DNA of 64,000 nucleotides from Stomoxys calcitrans (taxonomy: Eukaryota; Arthropoda; Insecta; Diptera; Muscidae): positions 248,001 to 312,000 of the forward strand of contig NC_081556.1 in assembly GCF_963082655.1 (NCBI RefSeq), given 5' to 3'. Of the stretch, positions 1 to 12,266 are shown piece by piece. Every line of letters starts with the position of its first letter. The stretch's first letter is position 1. The position numbers and the translations under genes are program-made. The notes under the pieces were generated by a model. That model made no database searches. It saw only the letters and a list, made by a program, of their open reading frames with translations, and was not told the origin of the DNA.

Positions 1-1920
1 CATGTCTACGACCATTCTATAAAGCGTTCATATGTGAGCTGAAGTTATCTTAAGCTAAAGCCAACTTGTTTTGTCATCTTTACCCAAAATATGTCAACTT
101 CATACAGTGTTGATTTTGTATCGACATTAGACAAAATCATAGCACACATTTTGTTTGTTCCTTTACAAACCAAATAGAGTTAATCTATAGAGTTTAAAAT
201 AAGTTTTTTGGTTTATTAAGTTGATAACCACTTTAGTAGCTTTTTTTAAGCTTGCATATTACAAAATCTTTTGTTAATAGTACAAATTCCTTTAAAGATC
301 CGATTTCAGCAAAAATTTTAGTTGAATATACAAATTGCTTAATTAAACCAAGGTTTTTTTTTTATTTTTTCTGTGTATTCGCTTTTGACGGACTTAAGAC
401 AAATCTTATGAAGACAGAATGTGACAGCTCACATGACAAGTCGAATAGTGTAATAGCAGCTTTATTAGATCTTATCAAATTTTATCTTAAGCTCTTTAGA
501 CCTAAGTTCCGTAAACAAAAATTCCTTTTTATTTCATTTGTCCCAACGTTTCGTCAATTTTTGTTGTTTATTAGATCTTCCCAAAGGCAATACGCTTTGC
601 AACATTTGTAAGCGAGCCAGGCTGGCGGTGGCTGAAACCCTTAAGAGAACATTCTACTCGCTCACTCACCAACAAGTTGTCTTCATATCTTCAGGCATTG
701 GTGCTCAGACAAACCTCCATTATTAGCATGGCTTCGGGTATTTGCAATGCAGATACTTAGCGTTTGGCTGACTGACTGCAATTTGTTACTCTGTTTCTCG
801 TTTTCGTTTGTGGTTTCTACGGTGCATCTATTGTGGGTATGTTTTTCTTCTAACCCTCTTGGATTTAAGTATTTATACTATGTTCATTAAAGTCACGACA
901 ATTACAAAACACTTTGTGGAGAGTTTTATATGCATTCAAATTAGTCCATGTCCACAAAATAATACTCGTAAACCAATGGAACCAAAAAAAAACGTGCTGC
1001 AACGGAATTGTTAGCAAAGTGATATTCTCACATTTGGAGCACAATAGAATGGGTTACGAAAAAGAGAAGATGAAACATCTAGGGGTCCGTTGACAAATAA
1101 GTATTTCTTAATTGATTCCACTTGGGTAAGCAGCCTGCCTAATAAATTGCAAATTTATTTCAAAATAAGATGTTCTTATACATAATGTATTGAAGGGGCA
1201 ATCCAGACAGTCCAGACAGCGAAATAAATATATTGTATAAGTTGCATTTATATTTCTCGTGGTAGTTTCTTAAAACTATCTAATTCAGTTAGGAAATTAA
1301 TCTTTCGCTGAAATCGGAATTATAAAGGAATCTGTATTATCGATTAACAATTTTCAATTTGGATTTATGATAAGCTCAAAAATCCAATTAATTTGTTTAT
1401 TAACTCAATAAAACAACTTATTTGAAAGTTTGCCTTTCTTTCCAATAAAGTTTTTACTGTTTCGATAAAAATAAATAACGGATATTATTCACATAAAAAT
1501 ATGTTTGGCTCATTCTTACTTCTTTTCGAATTACATATGTATGAGTGAAAGGGAACACGATAACTCTTGGTCAATGCACAATTTATATAATTAAATAACA
1601 ATTTAATTAATTTAATTTAATTCGTACAATTAAAAATATGTTCAACGTATGCCTTGTTTACCAACCACCTTGTTTGAAAAGTTTTTCATAAGCCAATGCC
1701 ATATTTAGTCGGTCAAATATATGTAGGTCTATATATTTTCTGTGTTCTTAACCAATTACTTGCCGCGATGCAAAAAAATGAATTTCTATGTTAAAAATAA
1801 TTTAAACAATTAACACCTTGTTCCAAAAGTTTTTTTATAAGTCATTTGGGTCTATATTTTTCTGTGAGTGGTAATCGGATGTACCCCTTTAAACTGGAAA
1901 TAAATATTACACGCCCTTAA
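1..1920. other. AT-rich intergenic DNA, no gene seen
   Basis: The open frames here are short and AT-driven, with no recognisable domain and no convincing splice pattern. I see no transposon ends. Confidence 0.6.
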
Positions 1921-3080
1921 CTCGGCTTCGGGTTAACCAAGTTTATTGACGGCAGTCCTCTGGCCTTTACTGCCAAATCGTCTGCCCATTCATTGCCCTT
2001 ACACCATTATAGACCGGCAGCCAAATGATCTGGATTCTGCCATCCTCAGAGAAGGCGTCAATCTCCTTCTTACACTGCAAGACTGCTCGTGAACTTACCG
2101 TCCTGGTTTTTAGTGCTCCTATGGCCATTTTACTGTCCGTAAAAATGTTCACACTCGACGTCCTCGCGTTACCACCACGCCACCCCAAGCATTCCGTGAT
2201 CGCCCGGATCTTCTCCTGCAGGACCGTATTATGGTCTGGCAGTCTAAAACAGATCTCAGTTCTAGAGTTCTCAATGTAGACCCCCAGGCCCTCTATCTTT
2301 GATCCATCCGTATAATATGATCTTAAATATGGCAATACTAGGGTTATTATGTTGCACTTCTCCATAGTAGTCCACCAAACTATAGAGGCGTAAGTAAGTA
2401 TTGGTCTAATCACGCTCCTGTAGAGCCAGTGGACTCTCCACGGATTCAGGCCCCATTTCGAGACTACGGCCCGTCTACATAGTGCCCAACATCTATGAGC
2501 CTTCTCAGTACGCTCCTCAATGTGATGCTTCCAATTTAGTTTCCTATCCAAGATCACCCCCAAGTATTTGACCTTGTCAGATATCGAGTTCGTTTTATTG
2601 AGGAAACGTTGTGTGTCAAAATGGCCCCACCTTCCTCGTCTTCCTCGTGAACAGGCATATTTCAGTCTTCTCTGGGTTAACATTGAGACCCCTGGGTCTA
2701 ACCCAGTTATATGCCATATGCAAGACCCTTACGGCCCTTCTGCGTAGTTGGTTCTGGTCCTTACCCCTAATAAGTATTATAACATCGTCTACATAGCAGA
2801 CGGGTTCAAATTCCTCCTCAGTCAGCATTCGTAAAAGGTTATTTATGGTGGTCACCCAAAGGAGAGGCTATAAAATGCCCCCCAGTCGCGTGCCCTGTGC
2901 CACTTTCTCCGCTTTATTTATGTCATGGGACCCGCAAGGACGACGTAAAGCTTATAGGTCTCGCATAACTTACGTTGCCGGGCTTGGGTATAAATACCAA
3001 CTTTCGCTTTCGTACTATATGCTAGTCCTAGGCGCGCTGTGAAAATAGTGGCCAGATAGTCGTCCTCCTTTTGTAGTAAC
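1921..3080 (-). mobile_element. 5'-truncated non-LTR retrotransposon: reverse transcriptase end plus RNase H
   Basis: Reading the minus strand, about 2900-2620 encodes the reverse-transcriptase palm with the active-site signature YVDD in the context EPVCYVDDVIIL, preceded by a GGIL..LLW motif. After a frameshift near 2620, 2600-2390 continues with KYLGVILDRKLNW and the thumb-like stretch ending in TYASIVWW. From about 2310 to 1940 comes an RNase H domain that begins YTDGSK and contains FTDSKMA and, near its end, a decayed GNEWADDLA motif. The layout of RT followed by RNase H and the GG..LLW palm motif suggest an R1/LOA/I-like LINE. The copy is dead: it has frameshifts, and the endonuclease and ORF1 are missing. 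Confidence 0.85.
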
Positions 3081-4001
3081 ACCGAAAATATTCCATCAAA
3101 TCAGGGTGAATTAAATGGTCTGAAGCTCCTCAAGGCTTCCTTGACCATAAATTCCGTTATGATAATGTGAAAAATATCAATTATTAATTTTTCCTTAAAC
3201 AGTAAAAACTTTATTTGGCTAATTGTAATGTTTAAATGACAGTAATAAATAAGTTAAAGTGAAAAAAGGTAAAAATCAAATGTAAAATTGTAGCGAAATC
3301 GGATAAAAAATATGCCCACCCTCATCTCTCACTTGGCATGCTCACTTTCTCAATCTTTCTACCTGTTATCTCCCAATTACGCCCAACTAATTTGTAATTT
3401 GTACCTATAGAGATTTCACACCTGCCGAAAACTTAAAATAATATTCTGTTCATGATAAATCATATTTCGCCAGGATTCTGTTCCAACCTGGGGATGATTG
3501 TGCCCACCAAAATTAAAGTTAAAAATTTACCGATTTTTTTCCATAAAATGTATGCACTCATATATTTTTACGGGACCTGGTGGATAGCCATCGATTGGGC
3601 TATTGCAGGTACGGCTACGAGCGAACGATTCAATCTACCTTCTTTGATTGGAGTTTCCAATCAAATGCGATTACAAGGAAACTCCTGCCAAACGAAGAAG
3701 GAAACAGTCCAAACGAGTCAATTCTAATAATTGAGACGATTGTAGTGGCAGAAAAAACCCCGATGGTAATAATTTTTTCCCGCCGCGGGAATTGAACATG
3801 AAACTTCCGAAACGAGCAAGACACAGTTGTAAACGCTTTGTGCGAGCCGCCAGCCCAACGAGACCTCGGACCAAGTAGAAAAATAACAAAAGCAGGTCTA
3901 CATAGCTGCACACACGCACACACTCCAGTGTAACTTCAGGCGACGCAAACAAAACATAATCTAAAAATAGTTTTTAAGGTGTTGCCACAAGATTTGAAAA
4001 A
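3081..4001. other. Intergenic, no assignable gene
   Basis: Overlapping open frames of 70-97 codons occur on both strands around 3450-3950, but none resembles a known family. A short perfect stem lies at about 3641-3668: TTTGATTGG and CCAATCAAA around a 5-nt loop. Nothing else stands out. Confidence 0.5.
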
Positions 4002-4009
4002 GTTTGACT

Positions 4010-4294
4010 CCAGGCAAATTTATACAAGGTAATGTCATTAGCCCAGCTGATAGAATTCCAATTTGTAGGAGTTGTATCCAAATTCTACTAAAATGCTTTG
4101 TTTGGATTTTTACGGGATTTCACATTTTGTTACTTTTTTAAATCTTTTGATCTTGTGGTTGCTACACGTGATAATGCAAAGGTGCCCAGAAATTTTACAG
4201 CCTAGTGGGAGTTTGCGCCACCATTACCACAGGGTTGTATAGTTGATTTCGTTATTGTTGGGCTAATGACTTTACCTTGTATAAATTTACCTAG
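4010..4294. mobile_element. MITE family A, copy 1 (hAT-like, 285 bp)
   Basis: The ends are inverted: the left end runs CCAGGCAAATTTATACAAGG, and the right end is its near-complement ending in ..CCTTGTATAAATTTACCTAG. The terminal inverted repeat extends about 35 bp to TCATTAGCCC. Flanking 8-mers GTTTGACT (4002-4009) and GTTGGACT (4295-4302) differ by one base and look like a target-site duplication. There is no coding capacity. An 8-bp duplication with short inverted ends fits hAT, but P-like elements also make 8-bp duplications. Confidence 0.85.
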
Positions 4295-4877
4295 GTTGGA
4301 CTCTTCAAAAGTTCTCAACACAAAAGACAATTGGCAACTTTTTTAGTTGAAAAGTAAGATAGGCTGGCCAAGTGAATGAATTGAATTGATAAACACTTGT
4401 AACCAAAGCATAATATAAAAATCCCAAATAAACATGTACAGTTTGTTCTTACTTATAACGTTTGTTTATTAAACAAATCAGTTGATGTTATAACATTACA
4501 CAGAATCTTATAATATAAAACACGGCGACGTTAATTTGTTAAAAATACAAAAACAAAAACTTTTTCAAGAAATTAACGCCCTCCGTTGAAACAATTATTT
4601 CAAATTATTTTCCATCTCATAGTTGTGTAAAACGAATTGGAAAGTATAATCTTATTTTAGGATAAGAGGACAGAACTCACATCTAACGAATTCTGCCCAA
4701 TAAATATTGAATATCAATTTCAGAATTTGTATGCAAGCACATTACTGTGATAAATGTAAGAGAATGTGGAAGGATTATCGTATGATAAAGCAACGAATAT
4801 AACGAAAATGTTTCTTTGTATTTATACGTTCCATACCAGTAGTATTGTAGCATGGGATGCGAAAATAAGACATATGT

Positions 4878-5945
4878 TTACTTTCCAGTCGTAAACTTCG
4901 ATAGGCTTTCAAGCAGACCAATGTAGGAAGAGTGTTCATAGGCGGTTGCCAAGTCCGACATCTTTTCAACGAATTCGTTGCTAATACCCTTCTCTTCCAA
5001 AAGATTCATCAACAAGTCATATAGATACTGAAATAAAAACACATGTTAGAAAATGCTGTTGGAATCCAATGTTTTGGGCAACTTACGCCATCTAACACGT
5101 CGCCGGCAACAGCATAGACCTTTTCATTCCATTCGCCTTGGTAGATGGTCATTTCATCAATACCGAAAACGTCATCTAAGTCAAAAACAACATTATAGGC
5201 ATACATCGTAGGAACAAATATAAAATGACTCACTATATTCTCCTTCTTGCGCTGAGCCTTCCAAAAAGGAGCACGTGAATGAAAGTGTGGTATTGCCTCT
5301 TACAATATCTACTTCAAATTGTGGTTTGCTTCGCATTTCTCCCATGTCTGGTTTATCTGCGGTGGGGTTAATTTCCGGCTCATCTTCGGTATCAACAGTG
5401 TGGTTAACATTGAAATTGATGACAATTCTAGGGAATTGATTGAATCAACATTCCAAAGTAAATTTTGAGAATAGTATAAAAATAAATCACATTACACGTA
5501 CTTTTCCTTTTCGCCTTGTTTTGCCAATTCAACTTCAGCGCCATCCAACTTTACGGAAAACCCGTCGAGAGTTGTTGGCACAGTTTTAACTTTTTGGGCC
5601 TTACGCTCTGCTAAGATTTCCTCGGTTAAAAATTCCACCAACTCCCGCTCGCCTATTTCCATTTAGATTTCAGATAGTTATATAAGTTTAAGGCGTCCCA
5701 CCGGTGACTCCGAAAGAAATGTTTTCCTTACCTTTTGTGTGCATATGATGTTTCATTCCGCAACCGCAGCTGCAATACAAGCTAGGTTTATGCGGCTGCA
5801 GTACCCCACTGGTTGCCGCACTGCCACAATCCAAATTCTTCGACATGTGCCATAGAGTGCGAGTAAAATCTCGTTTGCCACCGAATGCATTCTTCAAAGA
5901 AGCACTTCCCACAAATCTGAACGCTGCTTTAGTAAGGCTATTCAT
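4878..5945 (-). CDS. P32: P32/C1QBP/MAM33-family mitochondrial matrix protein
   Basis: Five exons on the minus strand join in frame: 5732-5945, 5502-5652, 5234-5427, 5087-5175 and 4878-5027. All introns are GT-AG, and the product is 265 residues. The first ~70 residues are basic with a cysteine/histidine-rich stretch (CSCGCGMKHH) that looks like a mitochondrial presequence and linker. The rest is the MAM33 fold: ERELVEFLTEEI, KIVINFNVNHTVD, YQGEWNEKVYAVAGDVLDG and a C-terminal helix FVEKMSDLATAYEH..YIGLLESL. Family members form acidic doughnut trimers in the matrix and support mitochondrial translation and RNA or protein chaperoning. The length is close to the Drosophila P32 protein. It is transcribed away from the TRIAP1-like gene. 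The function is inferred from family membership. Confidence 0.95.
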
Positions 5946-6161
5946 ATTTCAATTGACAATTTGTAAAATTTTCTTAATGATCAATATTTATTAGAAATTC
6001 CTCGTGCCGAACGACAGTTATGTCAATTGATTTAATAATTGTACTGCTTCCCCGATGACTATAACCTAAAACTTCACTTGTTGGCCAAAGTCACCTAATA
6101 AAAAAACGTTTTTGCCGATTTAAGACTCTTCACATTTAAAGATAAGTTGTACAGTCTCACA

Positions 6162-6758
6162 CTAGGCAAATTTATACAAGGTAGGCCCTCTGATGAAATT
6201 TTTCCATTTCAGAGTTGTTTCCCAGGATTCACTAATAGAAGGTTAGGTCACATGCAAAACACAAAGTGGAGAGGCCCCATAAACATCATTAAGGATGTCA
6301 AATCTGACGATTGAAAATGTCATCATATAGGAGAAAACGTAAACAAAGAATGAATGTAAAAAGAGAACAAGTTGACATCCTCAATGCCAAGTACTGCCAA
6401 ATATTAAAAAAAAAGTATATCGGCTGATCGCTTGGCTTAACCTTATTCAGTGAATCCTGGTTGTTTCCAAATCCCACTAAAATATCAAATGCTTTGTTTG
6501 GATTTAAAAATTTTTTAAAATGTTATCCTTTTTTTACATTTGAATTGGCTTAATTTATAATTTGCACGTTTATAATCATATATCTTTTGATCTTGTGATT
6601 GCTACACGTGATAATGCAAATAAAAACAAGAATGTCAATTAGGAAGGGTCGAGAAATTTGACAGCCTAGTGGGAATTTGCGCCGCCATCCCCTCTGGGTT
6701 GTATAGTTCATTTCGTAGTTGTTGGGCTAATGACTTTACCTTGTATAAATTTGCCTAG
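6162..6758. mobile_element. MITE family A, copy 2 (interrupted by a second MITE)
   Basis: It has the same ends as the 4010-4294 copy: CTAGGCAAATTTATACAAGG at the left and the inverted form at the right. It is flanked by a perfect 8-bp duplication, GTCTCACA, at 6154-6161 and 6759-6766. Its extra length comes partly from the 237-bp element inserted at 6223-6459. It has no open frame of interest. Confidence 0.9.
6223..6459. mobile_element. MITE family B, copy 1 (237 bp, nested in family A)
   Basis: It starts CAGGATTCACTAATAGAAGG and ends with the inverted sequence ..TTATTCAGTGAATCCTG, giving imperfect inverted repeats of about 24 bp. Perfect 9-bp duplications GTTGTTTCC flank it (6214-6222 and 6460-6468). 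The uninterrupted family A copy near 4070 carries a single GTTGTATCC at the same site, so it acts as the empty site. A 9-bp duplication is typical of Mutator-like elements; the superfamily is an inference. Confidence 0.92.
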
Positions 6759-6837
6759 GTCTCACAGATATGCCCGTTGTTGCATTCAGGGTTCACTGCT
6801 TGCCCAACAACAACAACAAAATCAAAGCTACAACCCT

Positions 6838-6955
6838 GTGGATATATAACTGCGCTACGGAGGTCACCGCGCAAATCTTGTGGTTACTGCACATGGTATT
6901 ACACATAAAAACTATAATGTCAATTTGACAGTCTAGTGGGAATTTGAAAGAAAGT
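6838..6955. repeat. Fragment related to MITE family A
   Basis: It shares the internal family A wording around ATCTTGTGGTTACTGCACATGG, then ATAATGTCAATTTGACAG and AGTGGGAATTTG, with no complete ends. It follows copy 2 by less than 100 bp. Confidence 0.6.
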
Positions 6956-7028
6956 CCATCCTGGGGGCGAATTACCGCATACGAACGAGTAAGTCGTTCG
7001 AAATCTCTTGTGAATTATGTATTTCTGT

Positions 7029-7265
7029 CAGGATTCACTGAATAAGGTTAAGCCAAGCGATCAGCCGATATACTTTTTTTTTAATATTTGGCAGTACTTG
7101 GCATTGAGGATGTCAACTTGTTCTCTTTTTACATTCATTCTTTGTTTACGTTTTCTCCTGATGATGACATTTTCAATCGTCAGATTTGACATCCTTAATG
7201 ATGTTTATGGGGCCTATCCACTTTGTGTTTTTGCATGTGACCTAACCTTCTATTAGTGAATCCTG
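7029..7265. mobile_element. MITE family B, copy 2 (237 bp, opposite orientation)
   Basis: It is exactly the length of the nested copy at 6223-6459 and is its inverted form. The left end is CAGGATTCACTGAATAAGG and the right end ..CTATTAGTGAATCCTG. It is flanked by perfect 9-bp duplications TATTTCTGT (7020-7028 and 7266-7274). Near-identity with copy 1 suggests recent amplification. Confidence 0.92.
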
Positions 7266-8107
7266 TATTTCTGTATTGAAAGAGAATTTTTTTACATTAA
7301 AATGTTTATAAAAGATGTATAACCATGACATAATTACTAGGTGGTGCACCGTAAACAACTGAGTAAAATGTTTTCTCGGGAAGAGCTCTATCTGCCAATG
7401 AGTTTTGGTTGTGTGTGTATTATATTTAAGAACCATAACACACACAAACAACGAAAAACTGCGCGAACTATTGTAGTAATATAAACAAAATCAGAGTTGC
7501 ACTAATCACTGATTTTGACAGATAGTGCATTCAATATTTTGTTGGACAACTGCCACTACCTGTAAATGAATATATCTTGGTTATAACATCCATTAAATAT
7601 GAGATGAAATTTAATTCGATTCGAAAGCGCTATCACGTATGCGGTAGTTCGGACCCTGGTTTCCCAAAAAACCAATGCAAAAATCAGCAAGTATGTACAA
7701 CACCGCAAACCCTTCACAATCACTTCCGTCTTTCATCCTATTAATAGGATGGTACAATTGATGCTAAAGCCAACTTGATGTGCCATGTAAATAAGCCATA
7801 AAACTAATACGATTATTTATCGATTTGTTGAATAATCGCAAACACACATTCACCTATGGGGAAAATCATCCTTATTCTAAAGTGAACGCCGCAGCAAAAA
7901 AAAGTTATTGTACAAGTTTCCACATCTAAAAAGTATTTCCATATTTATCTGAAGTATTTTCTTCAGCTAGATAATAAACACGTGTTTATTTTTCGTTTAG
8001 TTTTATCATCGTTACGGCATACCCATTTTAGTGAACCGGAAATCTTAGTGCAATTATTGAATCAAAGGAAGGGAAGAAATAAGAAATAAATATTAAACCT
8101 GGAATAG

Positions 8108-8482
<375 letters not shown>

Positions 8483-9330
8483 CCTTTACTCGACAGTGAT
8501 TATAGCGATGACTACGCCTTTCAAGATGAGTCGTTACCTACATCCAGCAAGACTAAAAAGTCATTTCTATCTCACAAAAGGGGTAGTTCAATATAATTTG
8601 AGGCTATAAGCTAGTCATGGTGTTACGTTTGTATGCATAAATGCATAAGTATGCTCTATATTCCTAAAGTTCAAAATGTACAAAACTAGATTACGTTATA
8701 AATTTCTTCGAAATGCACCCAATAAGCAAAATAACGTTAATTTATTGCTTGATAAGAGTGTATATCATAGATATAATTGTGTTATGATTTTAAGAAATAA
8801 ATGTTGAACCTGTAGTGGGGGAATTACTGTGTTATAATTAAGAGAAACTTTTGAAGCTGTATTCTTGGCTATACGCCATGTAGCATTCCAGAGGAATTTT
8901 TACACTTACAGATGTTTATCACCTAAAGAATTGTGGAGACTTTGTTTTTTGAGCTTTCTATTTTGTGTCGCCACTATGTGTAAATGAGAAAACTTGGACC
9001 GAATTAACGCATACGTGATCGAATACGCTTTCGTGAAATTTCATTCCATCTGGTATTTAATGGAATGAAATTTAGTTTCATCTCCTATTTAATGGATCTT
9101 ATACCACTATTACACACATTTTAATGTCAAATTTGGTGAAAATTAAGATCGACGTAAACATTCGCAGTCTTAAATTTCAAAAATCCCGTTTAGTTTCTCA
9201 GTTTGTGGTTCTGACCGGTGCAAACTCTCAAGCATGCTTTCTCTTCATGATGATTTGTGTCGTTTTACTTCTTGTATAAGTTGTGAGACGTTTGTTTGCT
9301 AATGACATTTTTTTAATATTTAATGGCAGC
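8483..9330. other. 3' flank of the TRIAP1-like gene and intergenic DNA
   Basis: An AATAAA hexamer at about 8796 is a plausible polyadenylation signal for the TRIAP1-like transcript. Beyond it I see no gene. Confidence 0.5.
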
Positions 9331-9790
9331 TCTACGCCACCTGTTATTCTTGAGAATGATATAAACTGGGTTTTGGTCAGGGTTGTTAACCTGGGCTTCT
9401 GTCATCTCTTTAAGAATTAATCCCTACAAATCCAACGCTCTAATGTTTGGAAGATATAATACCACATCTCTTAACATTTTTGTTGGAAATTCTGAGATTG
9501 AGATGTTTGGGTGTTATTATTGACACCGAGTTATCTTTTAGGTACTATATTGATGCCTTGTCTGGAAAGGTTTGGTCTTGCCTTTGTAAAATGTATTCTT
9601 CTATTGTTTAACTACCTTTCAAGATGAGAAAGCTTCTTGCTTATTCTCTATCTGAGACATGATACTTTACGGTTTAGACCTTTTTTCAGGATCTATTCAG
9701 GCAAACTTTACAAAATTGAGGCGAATTGTTAATTCCGTTGTGCGGTTTGTCTACTATGTCCGAAGACGACTTTAAACTTAAAAACTTTTC
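9331..9790 (+). mobile_element. Decayed LINE reverse-transcriptase fragment
   Basis: Conceptual translation with several frameshifts and stops gives Jockey-like RT wording: NPYKSNALMFG, then FVGNSEIEM.., LGVIIDTELSF-like and a thumb fragment. The pieces are in the order expected of the RT palm-to-thumb region. There is no intact frame. Confidence 0.65.
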
Positions 9791-11050
9791 TTAATTGCCC
9801 ATTTAAAAGGTTTATCGTTCACATAAAACAACAGTTAACAGTTTAAAAACTGTAACATATCGTTAAAATAATTGCATATTATTTAAAACGTGTTTATTTA
9901 TTTTTTTAAGTAGTAATAACTTTTTTAACAATCACCCTTTGCTTTGTTTACCTTTGAGATGGCAAAATATGCTTGGCGTATCGATTACTATCGTAAGCCA
10001 TGATCCAATTTGCACTTACGGAACGGAATTAATCTTCGAGCAAAAACTCGCTCGGGTAACGGATGCGAGAATAAGCCCCAGACCATCTTTGATTGCCATA
10101 GAATAACAAAAAATCGGATGCGAGAATAAGGCCCCAGAATAACTTGTCATATGAGCACATTCATTTAACAATCGATGTCTAAATTGAAGTGCTTACAAGT
10201 TAAGTATACCAATGCTTTCATCGTCTTTATCGCTAATAAAACTGAAAAACTTATACAAGCCTTTTATGTTGCGTACATGAAGTTTGGGCTTGCTTTTGAT
10301 TAGAAAGTAAAAAATAAGTTTTGTACACAATAAATTGTTCGTAAAGATTCTTAATCTTTACAAACAATAAATTGTTCGTAAAGATTAAGAATTTTCTTTA
10401 TAAATGACATTAAATGTATACTTTTTTATCCCAACTCCCTTGTATTTGTTTGGGAAATGTTCCCATATTTTATCATCTCCTTCTCCCTTTTATTTCGATT
10501 CAGAATACCTACTCTTTTCTCTTTTTCGAAGATTGTTTAGAATAAGAAAAAAGCGAGCAGGAAAAATCTCCCAGTTAATTGTTATTCAGAATAGGGGTAA
10601 AGGGAGGGAGTAGGAAAAAAACTCCCAGGCAATGGTTTTTTTTAGAATAGGGCTGTTTATATCGGATTTATAGCGTGCTTTTTTATTTTATTTTCTGAAT
10701 TTTATAATTTTAACGCCCTTTAAGAGCCCATTCAATAAAATTACAATAAGCACTAATCTCAAACATAAAACTTCTTAAATTAATTATATGAAATATAAAA
10801 ATAGGTAACTTAAACTAAATTAGAAGATAATTTGCAGTGTGTACATTTCTATAAAATCTACTAATTTTTAACAACGATTCTGTAAATTTCCATCAAATCT
10901 ACTAATTTTCAACAAGGAGTTATTTAATTTTGTTATATTTAAAATTTTTTATTATTTTTTTTTATGAAAATAACGATAATCAGAACCAAAAAGAAAAAAC
11001 GAAAGGAAAACATGACTTCCATACTTTGGAAGTCATAACAAAACACATCA
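9791..11050. other. Intergenic, minor direct and inverted repeats
   Basis: A direct repeat, CGGATGCGAGAATAAG followed by G/CCCCAGA, occurs twice between about 10060 and 10140. Around 10340-10390 the 9-bp arms GTAAAGATT and AATCTTTAC face each other and the block is partly repeated. No gene is evident. Confidence 0.5.
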
Positions 11051-11930
11051 TGCAAAATTTCTGTAAAGTCGGATGAGAATTTCGCGCTCTATTGGCTCAA
11101 GAAGTCAATTTCCAAGATCGGTTTATATGGCAGCTATACCAGATTATGAACCGATTTGAATCATACTTAGCACAGAAGAAGTCAAGACCCAAGATGGATT
11201 TATATGGCAGCTATATCAAAACATAGACCGATTTGAACCATACTAAGCGCAGTTGTTGGAAGTAATACCAAAACACCACGTGCAAAATCGGACGAGAATT
11301 GCGCCTTCTAGACGCTCAAGAAGTCAAGACCCAAGATCGGTTTATATGACAGCTATATCAAAACATGGACTGATTTGGCCCATTTACAATCCCAACCGAT
11401 TTGAATCATACTTAGCACAGTTGATGGAAGTGATACCAAAACACTACGTGCATAATTGTCAAAATCAGTCAAATCGGACGAGAATTGCGCCCTCTAGAGG
11501 CTTAAGAAGCCAAGACCCAAGATCGGTTTATATGGCAGCTATATCAAAACATAGACCGATTTCAACCATACTAAGCGGAGTAATTGGAAGTAATACCAAA
11601 ACACCACGTGCAAAATCGGACGAGAATTGCACCTTCTAGACGCTCAAGAAGTCAAGACCCAAGATGGGTTTATATGACAGCTATATCAAAACATGGACCG
11701 ATTTGGCCCATTTACAATCCCAACGGACCTACACTAATAAAAAGTATTTGTGCAAATTTTCAAGCGGCTCACTTTACTCCTTCGAAAGTTAGCGTGCTTT
11801 CGACAGACAGACGGGCGGATCGACTTAAAATGACATGACGATCAAAAATATATATACTTTATGGGGTCTCAGACGCATATTTCGAGGTGTTACAAACAGA
11901 ATGACGAAATTAGAATACCCTATATGGGGT
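11050..11930. repeat. Tandem array of a dispersed muscid-type repeat
   Basis: Units of roughly 160-170 bp recur in the same direction. Each contains the phrases CGGTTTATATGGCAGCTAT, ACCGATTTGAACCATACT, CAAAACACCACGTGCAAAAT and GAAGTCAAGACCCAAGA. The open frames across it (for example 11253-11639) only reflect the unit being a near multiple of three and free of stops. Related single copies lie at 47.65-47.9 kb and 49.98-50.35 kb. The array ends near TTCGACAGACAGACGGGCGG. Confidence 0.85.
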
Positions 11931-12266
11931 AGAACTCTTGGTATGAGTATTTGATTAACTCGAGTAGAGAGAAAATGAGAACATATTTACCAGAAATATT
12001 GGAACACGGGATTTAAAGACTTTGTAGAACATAATCAGATTTCTACATTTAACAAAATCATTGAAGGAACTACAAAGAAAACTTTTAACAACAGTCGAAG
12101 AACTCTTGGTATGAGTATTTGATTAACTCGAGTAGAGAGAAAATGAGAACATATTTACCAGAAATATTGGAACACGGGATTTAAAGACTTTGTAGAACAT
12201 AATCAGATTTCTACATTTAACAAAATCATTGAAGGAACTACAAAGAAAACTTTTAACAACAGTCGA
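11931..12266. repeat. 168-bp tandem duplication inside a LINE
   Basis: Two practically identical copies lie at 11931-12098 and 12099-12266, both starting AGAACTCTTGGTATGAG and ending AACAACAGTCGA. Read on the minus strand, the unit encodes FVKCRNLIMFYKVFKSRVP, the C-terminal wording of the LINE reverse transcriptase whose main body lies just to the right. The copy of the RT C-terminus was therefore duplicated in place. Confidence 0.92.

Noticed and set aside
3452..3952. Overlapping open frames on both strands near 3.5-3.95 kb
   Set aside because: No recognisable family, no splice partners, and the frames mirror each other across strands.
11253..11838. Protein of repeated VIPKHHVQNRTRIAPSR units
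   Set aside because: The frame is created by the tandem dispersed repeat, whose units lack stops in one frame; the same DNA is noncoding elsewhere.
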